DNA of 62,431 nt from Roseinatronobacter alkalisoli (GCF_028745735.1 NZ_JAQZSM010000023.1:1-62431); one strand, 5' to 3'. Shown: positions 33,204 through 42,765, numbered from the stretch's first letter. A program made the numbers and translations. The notes: generated from the letters alone by a model not told the origin.

Positions 33204-34871
33204 CTACTTGCCGACCATAGATGCAAATGCTTCACGATCGTCGAGATAGTCCCGATACGCGATAAGCCCCGAAAGATAGTGTTCGACATCATCGATGCGC
33301 ACCCGAAATCCGTGGTGTCTGATGAAGAAGCTGCCCATGATCCGTTCAGGATTGCGGAAATGCATCGCGACTTCAGGAAAGAAAACACCATTCGCCAGAT
33401 ATTGCGCGCGCGCTTCCATGGCGTTGACGAAGGAAGGCAGATTAAGCCCTTCAAGACAGGGGCGCAAAGCAGGATCTTCCAAAGCTTGCCGGATCAGAAG
33501 CCGCGTTGCGCAGCATAGTTCAAGCAGTGTCGGGAATGTCGTGATCCTGCCCGCGATAAAACCCAGATAATCCTTCACATTACGCACTGCAAACCGGACA
33601 TATTCCGGATCCGGGTCGTGTCGCAAAAGCTCGGCCATGCAGTATGCAAGCCAGTGATCGTTATATTGCCAATAGTCTTTCTCTATGAACTGCGCGACTG
33701 CCTGACGCACCGCTTCCAGCCAACGCGCGTCACCCGTGATTTCATGAAGGCGCACCAGCGCGAATGCTGCCTCGCCATCGTAATAGACTGTCCGTCTTTG
33801 TTGCTTTAGTTCCAAGCTGTCAGCGTGCAGCACATGATTGAAACTTCCGTCGGCGCGTTTCATCGACAGTATACCCTCGCCCAGGCGTTCAGCGAGTGGA
33901 ATATATTGTCTGTCACCGGTCGTTTGTGCATGTTTGCAGATTGCAAGAATTGCGACCGCATTGCCCCCAAGTTTTATTTCATTCGCAAGGTCAACAAGAT
34001 AGGCAGGACCAGTTGGCCCAAGTGGCTGAATAATCCGCTTGGTTGCAAGATGATGCAACGAGCGTTCAATCGATGCGCGCAGGGTTTCAGTGCGAAGCAG
34101 GCCATAGGCCTCGGACAGGGCGTAGGTGCTGCTGGCATGACGCAGAGTATTGTAGTGATCAATCGGGCGATCAAAGCAGGGAAACCAGCCATAGTTGAAG
34201 GTGCCATCAGTATTCACTTCATTTGCCAGATAGCGCGCGCCGTCACGGATCACGCTTTCAAGCTGCGGCGGTTCATTCATGTTGAAGGTTCTGCGTCCGG
34301 CATTCGGCCCTGTGGGCAGGAGTCGGGTTACGACGTCATCATTCTTCTCTCTGAACAGGCCTTCGGACGTGAACAAATAAATCATGTCGGAAGGTGCAGG
34401 CATCTGCACAGCTTCGGCAAACCGCCGCTTCCAATAAACTTTCAAATTGTTCAGGTTCACCTCGCAATGTGGGACTTTGGCACCGCGATAAAGCAAGGCA
34501 TTCGCATTGATTTCGGCCTCTGTCAGCGCCCGGTTGAACGCGGCATCGAAGGACAGGCCCTTGCGACTGTAATTCCGCTTCACTACCTGAAGGGCCTTGA
34601 CGTAGTCACCGTAGGGCATGGCGCGCACGGATGCGACCCAGTCCAGCCGCAGAAACTTTGCAGACCGCTGGGGCTTCAGATGCGCGCGCGTAAGCTGGTG
34701 CTTCAAGTCCTGAAAATCATTTGCTGTTATTGTGGTGACCCGCGCGCGTTCCTGGCCATTCGATGATGATAGAAACACCACATATCGAGGATAGGGCGCC
34801 GGCAGGACAGTTATGCGCTCTTCCAGTTCCTCCAGAATCTTTCTGAAAGATGTGTTAGTCGTTGTGTCCAT
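33204..34871 (-). CDS. Predicted alpha/alpha-toroid protein of unknown function
   Basis: The 555-residue protein has no signal peptide or membrane segment. Residues 1-190 form a domain I do not recognise (VLPAPYPRYVVFLSSSNGQ, then a basic stretch). Residues 210-550 consist of repeated helix pairs with Gly-Asp-x-x-W/Y turns (TGDRQYIPLAERLGEGIL, TGDARWLEAVRQAVAQFI, YYDGEAAFALVRLHEI, QYNDHWLAYCMAELLRHD). This is the pattern of six-hairpin glycosidases, terpenoid-cyclase-like toroids and LanC-type barrels. It lies between the secretion genes and the Mur ligase, so a cytosolic step in modifying or trimming the secreted product is plausible but unproven. Confidence 0.8.
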   Translation of the reverse strand: MDTTTNTSFRKILEELEERITVLPAPYPRYVVFLSSSNGQERARVTTITANDFQDLKHQLTRAHLKPQRSAKFLRLDWVASVRAMPYGDYVKALQVVKRNYSRKGLSFDAAFNRALTEAEINANALLYRGAKVPHCEVNLNNLKVYWKRRFAEAVQMPAPSDMIYLFTSEGLFREKNDDVVTRLLPTGPNAGRRTFNMNEPPQLESVIRDGARYLANEVNTDGTFNYGWFPCFDRPIDHYNTLRHASSTYALSEAYGLLRTETLRASIERSLHHLATKRIIQPLGPTGPAYLVDLANEIKLGGNAVAILAICKHAQTTGDRQYIPLAERLGEGILSMKRADGSFNHVLHADSLELKQQRRTVYYDGEAAFALVRLHEITGDARWLEAVRQAVAQFIEKDYWQYNDHWLAYCMAELLRHDPDPEYVRFAVRNVKDYLGFIAGRITTFPTLLELCCATRLLIRQALEDPALRPCLEGLNLPSFVNAMEARAQYLANGVFFPEVAMHFRNPERIMGSFFIRHHGFRVRIDDVEHYLSGLIAYRDYLDDREAFASMVGK

Positions 34872-34907
34872 TCCGACTGTCCTGCAATTCCATGGGTGGG
34901 TTGTGCA

Positions 34908-36089
34908 TTATCGCTCGCGCAATGCCTCTGCCGCGCGGTTCAGTGGTTTGATCAGATATTGCAGCACCGTTTTGGAACCGGTGTGAATATCAACCGCGGT
35001 CACCATTCCCGGTGTGACGGGAAAAGACTGGCCCGCACTGTTGACCAGCTCAAAGCGCTCGCTGCGGACAAATACCCGATAATACAGTCGCTGTGGGTCA
35101 CTCTCATCCCGGATTGATGCGGGCGAAATCGACATGACTTCACCTTCCAATGACCCATAGACCGCATGATCATAGGCCGTCACCTTGACCGTCGCGCGTA
35201 GTCCGGGGCGGATGAACGCAATGTCGCGCGGCTGGACACGCGCCTCGACCAGCAGTTCATCATCAAGTGGCACGATGGTCATCAACTGCCCGTTTGGCGG
35301 CACCGCCCCGCCGACTGTTGTAATGGCAATGTCCTTCACGATGCCGCGCACGGGCGAGCGCAGCGTCACACGCCGGAGCTGATCAAGCCGCCCCCGGAGT
35401 TCGGCCTGAAGCGCCTCTGCTTCGGCGCGCGCTACACTCAGGCCTTCGCGCGCAACGACATAATAGTCATGTCGGACGTCATCTTCGCGTATATTGAGGT
35501 CCACGATCTGACGATTGAGCCGCACCAGTTCCATCCGCGAGGATGCACCAAGTTCGGAAAGGCGGGTCATCGTCGCCAGTTCCTCCTGCAACAATACGCG
35601 CGATTCCTCGATCAGTTCGATGGCGGACAGGAAGCTCTGGCGGCGCGCTTCATAAAGCGCTGTTTCCAACACGATCAGTTCCTCTGGAATTTCTTGATCC
35701 GCTGGAAAACTCAATGGTCGATCAGACACTTCGGCTGCCAAACGCTCTATCCGGGCAAGGCGAGCAAAGAGTTTGGCCCTTGTTTCATCAACCGAAGCTT
35801 CAAGCCGCGCCGGATCCAGTCGGACCAGAACCTCATTTGCCTCTACCACCTGATCCGCACGCACATGCAATTCACTGACAAGCCCGCCTTCAAGGGACTG
35901 GATCACTTGTTCGTTCTGAAACGGAATAACAACGCCATCCGCAGTGGTGACTTCATCAAGGGTTGCGAAATAGGCCCACAAGAACCCTGCTGCAAAAAGA
36001 AAAGCGACAAGCCATATAATCCGCCTCTGGTGCCGTTCGTCAGGCTCATCGCCATGAAGCAAATTCTCCTGGTCGCTGATCAGCGTCAT
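34908..36089 (-). CDS. Type I secretion membrane-fusion protein, HlyD family
   Basis: The 393-residue periplasmic adaptor has one N-terminal transmembrane helix (residues about 24-44, IIWLVAFLFAAGFLWAYFATL). A biotinyl-lipoyl half-motif follows (VTTADGVVIPFQNEQVIQSLEGGLVSELHV), then a long coiled-coil hairpin (residues about 100-260), and the second lipoyl half with a beta-barrel (LRSPVRGIVKDI, TPGMVTAVDIHTGSKTVLQYL). This is the LapC/HlyD arrangement. It overlaps the ABC exporter gene by 4 bp (ATGA), giving fixed stoichiometry with the exporter. Confidence 0.93.
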   Translation of the reverse strand: MTLISDQENLLHGDEPDERHQRRIIWLVAFLFAAGFLWAYFATLDEVTTADGVVIPFQNEQVIQSLEGGLVSELHVRADQVVEANEVLVRLDPARLEASVDETRAKLFARLARIERLAAEVSDRPLSFPADQEIPEELIVLETALYEARRQSFLSAIELIEESRVLLQEELATMTRLSELGASSRMELVRLNRQIVDLNIREDDVRHDYYVVAREGLSVARAEAEALQAELRGRLDQLRRVTLRSPVRGIVKDIAITTVGGAVPPNGQLMTIVPLDDELLVEARVQPRDIAFIRPGLRATVKVTAYDHAVYGSLEGEVMSISPASIRDESDPQRLYYRVFVRSERFELVNSAGQSFPVTPGMVTAVDIHTGSKTVLQYLIKPLNRAAEALRER

Positions 36090-38245
36090 TTTCTGGCCCC
36101 ACGCATTTTTGCCAGCACCTCTTCGCGTGGACCGTCAAGAATGATCTGGCCCTTGTCCAGAACGATCAGCCGGTCAACAAGTTGAAGAATCCGGTGCCTG
36201 TGCGTGGCCACTATCAACGTGCGCCCGATTGCCACTTTCCGCAATTCGTCGATAAAACCTTTCTCGGTTGTATCATCCATTGACGATGTAGGCTCGTCCA
36301 GCAGCAGGACGGAGGGGCGCCTCAACATCAGTCTTGCCAACAGGATCGACTGTTTTTGTCCACCGGAAAGCCCGGTCCCGCCTTCCAATACCTGATAATC
36401 CCAACCGTTTTCAAAACAACTCAGAAATGCCGCACCGCCCGCCACGTCCAGCGCCGCGAGAAGCTCTTTTTCAGTTGCATTCGGGTTTCCCAACATCAGG
36501 TTGTCGCGCAAGGTTCCATAGAACAGCCGCGCATTTTGCGACAGATAGGAGATATCACGCCGCAAATCAGCCGGATCGATTGCATCAATTGGCAACGAGT
36601 CTACGCGGATTTGCCCCGATTCCGGGAACAGCTGGCCTGACAAGGCTTGCAACAAAGTTGATTTCCCGGCACCGTTCCGGCCAACCAGACCGATCCGCTC
36701 TCCGGCCTTGATATGCAGTCGCTTTACGGACAAGGCAGAGGACGTGGCCGCCTGATACTTCAGGGCAACATCTTCGAAAACGTAGCTGCCACTTAATCTT
36801 GCGCAACTGACGCGGGTTTCCTCGGAAGGGTGGTCAATGGGCATCTGCATGATCTTCTTCAGCCCTTGCGCCCCGATACGGGCTTGCTGCCATCGCGACA
36901 GAACTGCGGAAACCTGACTCATCGGGGCAATCATGCGGGACCCGAGGATGGAAGCCCCGACCAGCGTACCGGTCGTGATTTCGCCGTTCATCACCATCGG
37001 GGCACCTATGGCGACGGTTACAGCATAGACACTTTGCTGAACAACCTGTGTCCACGACGTCAGCCCCCCTATCAGACGGCGCTCCGATGACTGGGCGCCG
37101 GCTGTCGATACAGAGGTCTGCTGCCAGATATGTTCAAACCGATCCTCTGCCTGCAGTGCCTTGATATCCTCGATGCCCTGTATTGTTTCGACAAGGATCG
37201 CGTTGCGCAGCGCTGCCTCGCGTTGGGCAGATTGCGCCGCTTTCTTCAGCTTGGACTGCATCAATAGTCCCGGCAGAACAATTGCAACCAACGCGCAGAT
37301 CGGAATAAGGACCAGGGATCCAGCGATCACCCAGAAAATCCCGCAGAACAATATGAAGAATGGCAGATCCATTATAACACCGACCGATGTAGACGTCATT
37401 GCGTCGCGCATCGTATCAATGTCGCGAATCTGCGCGATGAAGCTGCCGGTCGATTTGGGTTTATGATCATTGCGCACACGCAGCGCACGCCCGAACACTG
37501 TCTCGGAAAGGCGCAGCCCTGCCTTGCGGCCCAGAACATCCAGCAGCACAATTCGAGAATGCTTTAAGAAGAATTCAAAAGAATACGCCAGTATCACGCC
37601 GATGAACAGCACAGCCAGTGTCGGATAAGACTGCGCCGGAATGACGCGGTCATAGACCTGTATCGAGAAGATGATACCCGCAAGGCCAAGAGAATTGATC
37701 ATGAAAGATGCAATAATCACGGTCCAATAGGGCGTCAGTGACGGAAACAGCGTTTTGCGCAGCCAATTGTCACTGACAGGTGCGATATACGTGTCAACGC
37801 GGGTATCCGACAGGTTCCGCAAGGGCCGCACCAGAAAGAAGCGGCTGTCGGTGGAAATGATCTCACTTGCGGGCTTCTCGTTCCGATGGAACTGGTCACC
37901 CTCAAACCGCGAGAAACTTACGATCCCGGCCCTTGATATGCTATCTATGACCAGAACGTCGTTAAATTCGGTTATCACAAGAATTGGCGGATGCAGTGCA
38001 TCAAACTTTGTGAGTTCCGGCCTGGCGGGGTGCAGGCTTAGGCCCATGCGTTCAGCAATGCTGTTCAGACCGATTGTACTGCCCCGGTTGTCGTCCCATC
38101 TCAGGGCAATCCGGACCGATTCCTGCGAGTAGTTCAGTCCATATCGGCTGGCAACGGACCGCAGCGCTGACAGCACTGTCTGATTGTCAGACGGGGATTT
38201 CTCTGAAGCGTCAACACCTGAGGGCTTTACCAGTTCGGGTTTCAT
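36086..38245 (-). CDS. Type I secretion ABC exporter with degenerate C39-like domain
   Basis: The 719-residue exporter has an N-terminal C39-peptidase-like domain (residues 20-150). It lacks the catalytic Cys (the start reads LSALRSVASRYGLNYSQESV), as in LapB/RtxB-type exporters that only recognise substrate. Then comes a six-helix membrane domain (residues about 165-450) and an ATPase domain with Walker A at 519-532 (GLVGRNGAGKSTLL), signature LSGGQ near 626 and Walker B VLLLDEP at 646-652. It overlaps both neighbours by 4 bp. Together with the HlyD protein and outer-membrane factor it forms a complete channel for the Asp-Ala repeat protein. Confidence 0.94.
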   Translation of the reverse strand: MKPELVKPSGVDASEKSPSDNQTVLSALRSVASRYGLNYSQESVRIALRWDDNRGSTIGLNSIAERMGLSLHPARPELTKFDALHPPILVITEFNDVLVIDSISRAGIVSFSRFEGDQFHRNEKPASEIISTDSRFFLVRPLRNLSDTRVDTYIAPVSDNWLRKTLFPSLTPYWTVIIASFMINSLGLAGIIFSIQVYDRVIPAQSYPTLAVLFIGVILAYSFEFFLKHSRIVLLDVLGRKAGLRLSETVFGRALRVRNDHKPKSTGSFIAQIRDIDTMRDAMTSTSVGVIMDLPFFILFCGIFWVIAGSLVLIPICALVAIVLPGLLMQSKLKKAAQSAQREAALRNAILVETIQGIEDIKALQAEDRFEHIWQQTSVSTAGAQSSERRLIGGLTSWTQVVQQSVYAVTVAIGAPMVMNGEITTGTLVGASILGSRMIAPMSQVSAVLSRWQQARIGAQGLKKIMQMPIDHPSEETRVSCARLSGSYVFEDVALKYQAATSSALSVKRLHIKAGERIGLVGRNGAGKSTLLQALSGQLFPESGQIRVDSLPIDAIDPADLRRDISYLSQNARLFYGTLRDNLMLGNPNATEKELLAALDVAGGAAFLSCFENGWDYQVLEGGTGLSGGQKQSILLARLMLRRPSVLLLDEPTSSMDDTTEKGFIDELRKVAIGRTLIVATHRHRILQLVDRLIVLDKGQIILDGPREEVLAKMRGARK

Positions 38246-39630
38246 TGCCGCAACGCCAATCCAAAGAGCAACTTGTCCTCTATCCCGACAAACCGTCGAA
38301 GCTGGCCTCTTACCGACATACAGTTAATCGCTGACATGCGTATGTCCAGGCGCGCCAGTTCTGTATCAAGAAGTGTCTGATGGTATTCCTCTTCAACACT
38401 CAGCACATCGTCAATCGACTTGGTATCAAGTTCAAGAAACTGCTGAAGATAGAGGGCACGGGTGTCATCCAGCATCGCAGATTGCGCTTTAAGCGCTTCG
38501 GCAAGAACCCGTTGTGAAGACGCCGTATCTTGAAGTCCTTCTACACTGCGTTGCGCCCTTTGCCGCTCTCCGGTAAGCGCCGCCTCGGCGGCAGCGGCAT
38601 TGCGCGATGTTGCATCGCGCCTGGCCCGGTTGGCACCACCGCTGAGCATCGACGTATCGACACGCAAGGCCAGACGTGTGTCAGCTGCCTTGGGCAGATT
38701 TGAAAACTCATGGCTGGAGCTGGCCTCCACTGACAACGACGGCATCCTTGCGGATTGCGCGTTTTGCGCGTCAAGTTGGGCGACGGCTGCATCGATCTGG
38801 GCCTTTTTGACATTGATGACAGTATTAAGTTCCAGCGGCGCTGGCCCACAGTTGAGACGGCTCATGTTGATATCCGAAATGGCCGAACCGATCGCGGTTC
38901 CGGCCTCTGCTTCAATCTCTCGCCGCTTGCTCGCGATAGCCAGTTCGGCACGAAGCACAATCGTTTCGGCCGTCTGGACCCGTCGTTGAGCCTCGATCAG
39001 GCTTCCGCTGGTCGTTACGCCTTCCTGAATCCGGCTTTCAACGTGATTGCGCAATTCGATCATCCTTGCCAACCTGTCGCGCCCAAGTGCGAGTTGCAGG
39101 CGCTGGCTCTCATACTCTGCCAACAATCGAAAAATGTCTGTCAGACTATCGTCAACGGATGTCAGGAAATCCAGATGTGCCTTCTGTGCAAGCAGCACTT
39201 GCCGGGCTACCCCGCGTTCCGTGCGTCCAAAGTCATACAGGAGTTGGGAACCGGTGAACCGCAATTGTGGACTTGCCCCACCATTTCCAGCAAGTTCGGA
39301 CACGACACTGGCTGACACCTGCGGAAAATACAGCGATTGTTTTTCTTCGACATTGGCAAATTCCTGCCTGACGCGTTCTGCGGCCCTGGTCACTCTGGGC
39401 TGACTGCGAAGTGCTGAAACGACAATCAGCGGAACTCCTGAAGCGCCTGCCGTCGTAACAGCAATATCCTCTGCCTGCGTTCGGTGCGTATCCTGGCGTT
39501 CCAGTTCAGGAGATATTGCGATCAATTCTGACGGGGATTTTTTATCACATCCCACAACAGCAATAAGGGCAAGGAAACCGCAGGCAAGGCCTGCGGTTAC
39601 CGACATTTTATATGGAGTAACTGCGCTCAA
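38242..39630 (-). CDS. Type I secretion outer-membrane factor, TolC/LapE-like lipoprotein
   Basis: The 462-residue protein has a lipoprotein signal peptide with lipobox IAVVGC (Cys at residue 28). It is followed by long alpha-helical hairpins and short beta segments of the TolC family (SALRSQPRVTRAAERVRQEFANVEEKQSLYFPQVSASV; YDFGRTERGVARQ; QYLQQFLELDTKSIDDVLSVEEEY). It provides the outer-membrane tunnel. It starts 2 bp after the repeat-protein stop and overlaps the exporter gene by 4 bp, so transcription is surely shared. Confidence 0.9.
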   Translation of the reverse strand: MSAVTPYKMSVTAGLACGFLALIAVVGCDKKSPSELIAISPELERQDTHRTQAEDIAVTTAGASGVPLIVVSALRSQPRVTRAAERVRQEFANVEEKQSLYFPQVSASVVSELAGNGGASPQLRFTGSQLLYDFGRTERGVARQVLLAQKAHLDFLTSVDDSLTDIFRLLAEYESQRLQLALGRDRLARMIELRNHVESRIQEGVTTSGSLIEAQRRVQTAETIVLRAELAIASKRREIEAEAGTAIGSAISDINMSRLNCGPAPLELNTVINVKKAQIDAAVAQLDAQNAQSARMPSLSVEASSSHEFSNLPKAADTRLALRVDTSMLSGGANRARRDATSRNAAAAEAALTGERQRAQRSVEGLQDTASSQRVLAEALKAQSAMLDDTRALYLQQFLELDTKSIDDVLSVEEEYHQTLLDTELARLDIRMSAINCMSVRGQLRRFVGIEDKLLFGLALRQ

Positions 39631-39632
39631 TT

Positions 39633-42302
39633 TTATACCAAGCTGTTACCCAGGAGTCCTTCCTCGAGTTCGTTCAGTGTGTGTGTCACGCCGACCAATG
39701 TAACCAACGTCTCGAAATTGCCCTCCCCACCCGGATCGACAGCGATCAGTGTATTGCCGTCAACTTCGGAAACGGAGACAAACAACTCAAGCGTCTCTGG
39801 TGTGGCATCGGGTATCAGACCGGAGAGATCCACTGCGTCGCCTTCCTCAAGGTTGAAGTTGAGAATGGTATCATTCCCGCCTCCCTCCTCCAGGAATTCA
39901 TAGGTCACAACGTCCGGGCCCTCTCCGAACACATACTCCTCTCCGCCATCGCTATCCTCGACACCCGCGACGCTGGAAAACTCCATCGCCATGCCTTCAG
40001 CTAGCGGAGTGGCTTCAGCCTCGATGTCGAAATCAAGCGATATCGCAAGAGTCGCGGTGTCAAATGCGCCACCGGGTGCAGTGATTGTGTATTCGAAGCT
40101 GTCCACATCGCCATACTCGCCTGTGAAGGTGTCATTGACGACATAGGTGTAGCTGCCGTCGGGATTGATGGTCAGTACCCCGAATGCGCCTACAATTTCG
40201 GTCCCACCAGCCTCGATTACAACGCCGTCGACCTCGGAAACAACTGTTCCTGCAGGGGCAGTATCCGCGCCATCACCGCCGTCACCATCGATGACGTTCC
40301 CGGAAACAGAACCACTCACTTCGACAGGTGGCCGGAAGTCAATCTCCACATTTGCTGTCGTTTCGACCCCAATTGTCGTGAGGGCACCCAGATCCAGCAA
40401 CCCGCCATCGTTACCGACAACAATGTGATAGGTTGCGCCACCCGTCAGCGGTGGAAGATCCAATGGAGAGCCTGACCAGCTGCCAAGTAACCCAAGTATT
40501 CCAGGGTTGTATTCAAGCCAGTCAGTCGCGGTGAACACCAGCGTAGCTTCACTACTGCCCGCCTCTTGTCGGAAAACATAGAGGTCAAGATCATTATTGC
40601 CCGTCAGACTGACCCCGAGCAACTCGTTGCCGCCACCTGTCAGGGTGATATCCCGGATTGTATTTTCCGCGACATCCAAAGTGAAGGCAGTGCTGGACGA
40701 CAGCACTGAAACCTCGACCGTGCCCCCCAGCGCGCCAAGGCTCAACAGGCTGCCAACCGTGCCGGTTTCTTGTTCAAGATCTGACTGTGTCGGCGTGACC
40801 TGCAGTTCAACAGATGCCTGATCATCAACAGCTTCAACATCGGCGTCTGCGTCCGCATCGGCATCGGCATCAGCATCGGCGTCTGCATCAGCGTCCGCAT
40901 CGGCGTCTGCATCAGCGTCTGCATCAGCATCAGCATCAGCGTCTGCGTCCGCATCGGCATCGGCGTCTGCATCCGCGTCGGCATCAGCATCAGCATCAGC
41001 ATCAGCGTCTGCATCGGCATCGGCGTCCGCATCTGCGTCCGCATCGGCATCAGCATCAGCGTCTGCATCGGCATCCGCATCCGCGTCAGCATCGGCGTCT
41101 GCATCGGCGTCTGCATCAGCATCGGCATCGGCATCGGCATCGGCATCGGCATCCGCATCCGCGTCAGCATCGGCGTCTGCATCTGCATCAGCGTCTGCAT
41201 CCGCATCAGCATCAGCATCGGCGTCTGCATCAGCATCAGCATCAGCATCTGCGTCTGCATCCGCATCGGCATCTGCGTCCGCATCAGCGTCGGCATCAGC
41301 ATCAGCATCTGCGTCAGCGTCTGCGTCCGCATCGGCGTCTGCATCCGCGTCGGCATCAGCATCAGCATCAGCGTCTGCATCGGCATCGGCATCGGCATCG
41401 GCGTCCGCATCTGCGTCTGCGTCCGCATCGGCATCGGCATCGGCGTCCGCATCGGCGTCTGCATCAGCGTCTGCGTCCGCATCAGCGTCTGCATCTGCAT
41501 CTGCATCAGCATCGGCATCGGCATCGGCATCGGCATCGGCATCGGCATCCGCATCCGCATCCGCATCCGCATCCGCATCCGCATCCGCATCCGCATCCGC
41601 ATCCGCATCCGCATCGGCATCCGCATCCGCATCCGCATCCGCATCCGCATCCGCATCGGCGTCTGCATCCGCATCAGCATCGGCATCGGCATCGGCATCG
41701 GCATCAGCGTCTGCGTCTGCGTCCGCATCGGCATCTGCATCAGCGTCCGCATCGGCATCGGCATCGGCATCGGCATCGGCATCGGCGTCTGCATCAGCAT
41801 CAGCATCAGCATCTGCGTCTGCATCCGCATCAGCGTCGGCGTCAGCGTCAGCGTCCGCATCGGCATCGGCATCGGCGTCTGCGTCCGCATCCGAGTCATC
41901 ACTGCCGCCGCCTGCGAGTCCCGCCGCAGCGCCCAGGCCCCCGAGGACCCCGAGCAGCCCCAGCGCACCGATAGCGCTTCCATCCGCTGCGGAAGCCTCA
42001 ACCAGGTGAAGAAGCAACGGGTCATCGCCACCCCCCCGAACCTCACTCAATCGAAGGACGGTGCCGTCATCATCAACGAAGAAAACTTCGATATTATCTT
42101 CATTAAGAAAATAGTTTTCGATTCGAAACGTTTGACCGTTTGACAAGCCTACAACGAGATCATTCCCAATCCGCGACACTGTCGTGATGGAATCGGCGTC
42201 AGCCCGAACGATAACATCGCCCTGACCACGCACTTCTACGTTGAACACGTTGCCTTGTGCGTCAATGGATACTGTTTCGGGGGTTCTGGTCGAAATGCTC
42301 AT
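39633..42302 (-). CDS. Secreted giant-adhesin-like protein with (Asp-Ala)175-Asp tract
   Basis: The 889-residue protein has four parts. Residues 1-130 form a BapA/Bap prefix-like N-terminal domain ([41 protein letters not shown]) with a Gly/Ala-rich [18 protein letters not shown] segment. Residues 138-488 are an unbroken Asp-Ala dipeptide tract of 351 residues. Residues 490-760 are beta-rich domains, the second of VCBS/cadherin type ([15 protein letters not shown]). The last ~100 residues are a type I secretion signal region ([21 protein letters not shown]). AAGGATAAGG precedes the ATG. It heads the operon encoding its exporter, an alpha/alpha-toroid protein and a Mur ligase. Similar Bap-like proteins use Asp/Ala/Ser-rich linkers, but such a long pure tract is extreme. 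Confidence 0.92.
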   Translation of the reverse strand: MSISTRTPETVSIDAQGNVFNVEVRGQGDVIVRADADSITTVSRIGNDLVVGLSNGQTFRIENYFLNEDNIEVFFVDDDGTVLRLSEVRGGGDDPLLLHLVEASAADGSAIGALGLLGVLGGLGAAAGLAGGGSDDSDADADADADADADADADADADADADADADADADADADADADADADADADADADADADADADADADADADADADADADADADADADADADADADADADADADADADADADADADADADADADADADADADADADADADADADADADADADADADADADADADADADADADADADADADADADADADADADADADADADADADADADADADADADADADADADADADADADADADADADADADADADADADADADADADADADADADADADADADADADADADADADADADADADADADADADADADADADADADADADADADADADADADADADADADADADADADADADADVEAVDDQASVELQVTPTQSDLEQETGTVGSLLSLGALGGTVEVSVLSSSTAFTLDVAENTIRDITLTGGGNELLGVSLTGNNDLDLYVFRQEAGSSEATLVFTATDWLEYNPGILGLLGSWSGSPLDLPPLTGGATYHIVVGNDGGLLDLGALTTIGVETTANVEIDFRPPVEVSGSVSGNVIDGDGGDGADTAPAGTVVSEVDGVVIEAGGTEIVGAFGVLTINPDGSYTYVVNDTFTGEYGDVDSFEYTITAPGGAFDTATLAISLDFDIEAEATPLAEGMAMEFSSVAGVEDSDGGEEYVFGEGPDVVTYEFLEEGGGNDTILNFNLEEGDAVDLSGLIPDATPETLELFVSVSEVDGNTLIAVDPGGEGNFETLVTLVGVTHTLNELEEGLLGNSLV
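40839..41891 (-). repeat. 1053-bp GAY-GCN hexanucleotide repeat coding (Asp-Ala)n
   Basis: Read on the minus strand, the tract is 351 codons alternating Asp (GAT/GAC) and Ala (GCN) with no interruption. Third positions vary widely (GCA, GCC, GCG and GCT all occur). Some subregions are nearly pure at DNA level (for example GCATCC units at about 41545-41660) and others are mixed. Variable third bases with an invariant protein show selection for the peptide, while the pure blocks show recent slippage or unequal exchange. No frame of the tract can contain a stop codon, which creates long spurious reading frames on both strands. Confidence 0.97.
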
Positions 42303-42765
42303 CAGGCCTTATCCTTTGCAAAACACGCTCAAGGTAGCATGCAGATTTAGACTGCACAACTTAAAGTTGCATCCAGTTGGTTTGTTTTTTCATACCAGTT
42401 TTGGAGATTCTGAATACGCATCCGCCCGCCTGTTCTGTGACGGAATTGTGCCCCTGGGCGCACACGGTTTTCGGCCTGTATGGCCTGACCTCTGAAGACA
42501 ACAGTGATGAACCGGGCGACAGGCAATACTGTAGACATGAACAGCACGGCGCCAGTATCAAAATCAGCGGGCTTTCCAGGGGAAAGATGGCAGAAAACGC
42601 TCCGCGTCCTTGGATACCGCTGAGGTAATCCCAGCCCGACGAGCGAAAGCGCAAACCGCGCCATTTCCGAAACGACTGGTCGTTGTGTGATGTGTTCGAG
42701 CACGACACAGACATCCGGCAAATGGCCCCGACCATCCGGACATGAACCCCGGATATGCGGTGTTT
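42303..42765. other. 463-bp intergenic region, promoter region of the secretion operon
   Basis: No convincing gene is seen between the end of the LuxR-hydrolase gene and the repeat-protein start. The region near the ATG is AT-richer than its surroundings and includes a 19-bp imperfect palindrome (42353-42371). The distal 350 bp look non-coding or decayed. Confidence 0.5.
42353..42371. promoter_or_regulatory. Candidate operator upstream of the secretion operon
   Basis: TGCACAACTTAAAGTTGCA is an imperfect palindrome around a perfect CAACTT-A-AAGTTG core, 51-69 bp before the repeat-protein start. Its size and position fit a LuxR-type or other dimeric regulator site; the adjacent LuxR-hydrolase protein is the obvious candidate. 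No second copy was noticed elsewhere in the window. Confidence 0.35.

Noticed and set aside
33825-34766. 313-codon plus-strand frame
   Set aside because: It is antisense to the toroid protein gene, has composition typical of a shadow frame, and has no ribosome-binding site.
40839-41891. CRISPR array or satellite DNA
   Set aside because: The period is 6 bp with no spacers, and it is coding and in frame throughout.
40814-41974. 386-codon plus-strand frame rich in His, Arg, Gln and Pro
   Set aside because: It is the complement of the Asp-Ala hexamer repeat, in which no stop codon can arise. It has no ribosome-binding site or domains.
40742-42046. 434-codon minus-strand frame of Met/Thr/Pro-rich repeats
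   Set aside because: It is the shifted reading of the same repeat. The true frame has a domain-bearing N-terminus, a T1SS C-terminus and a good ribosome-binding site.
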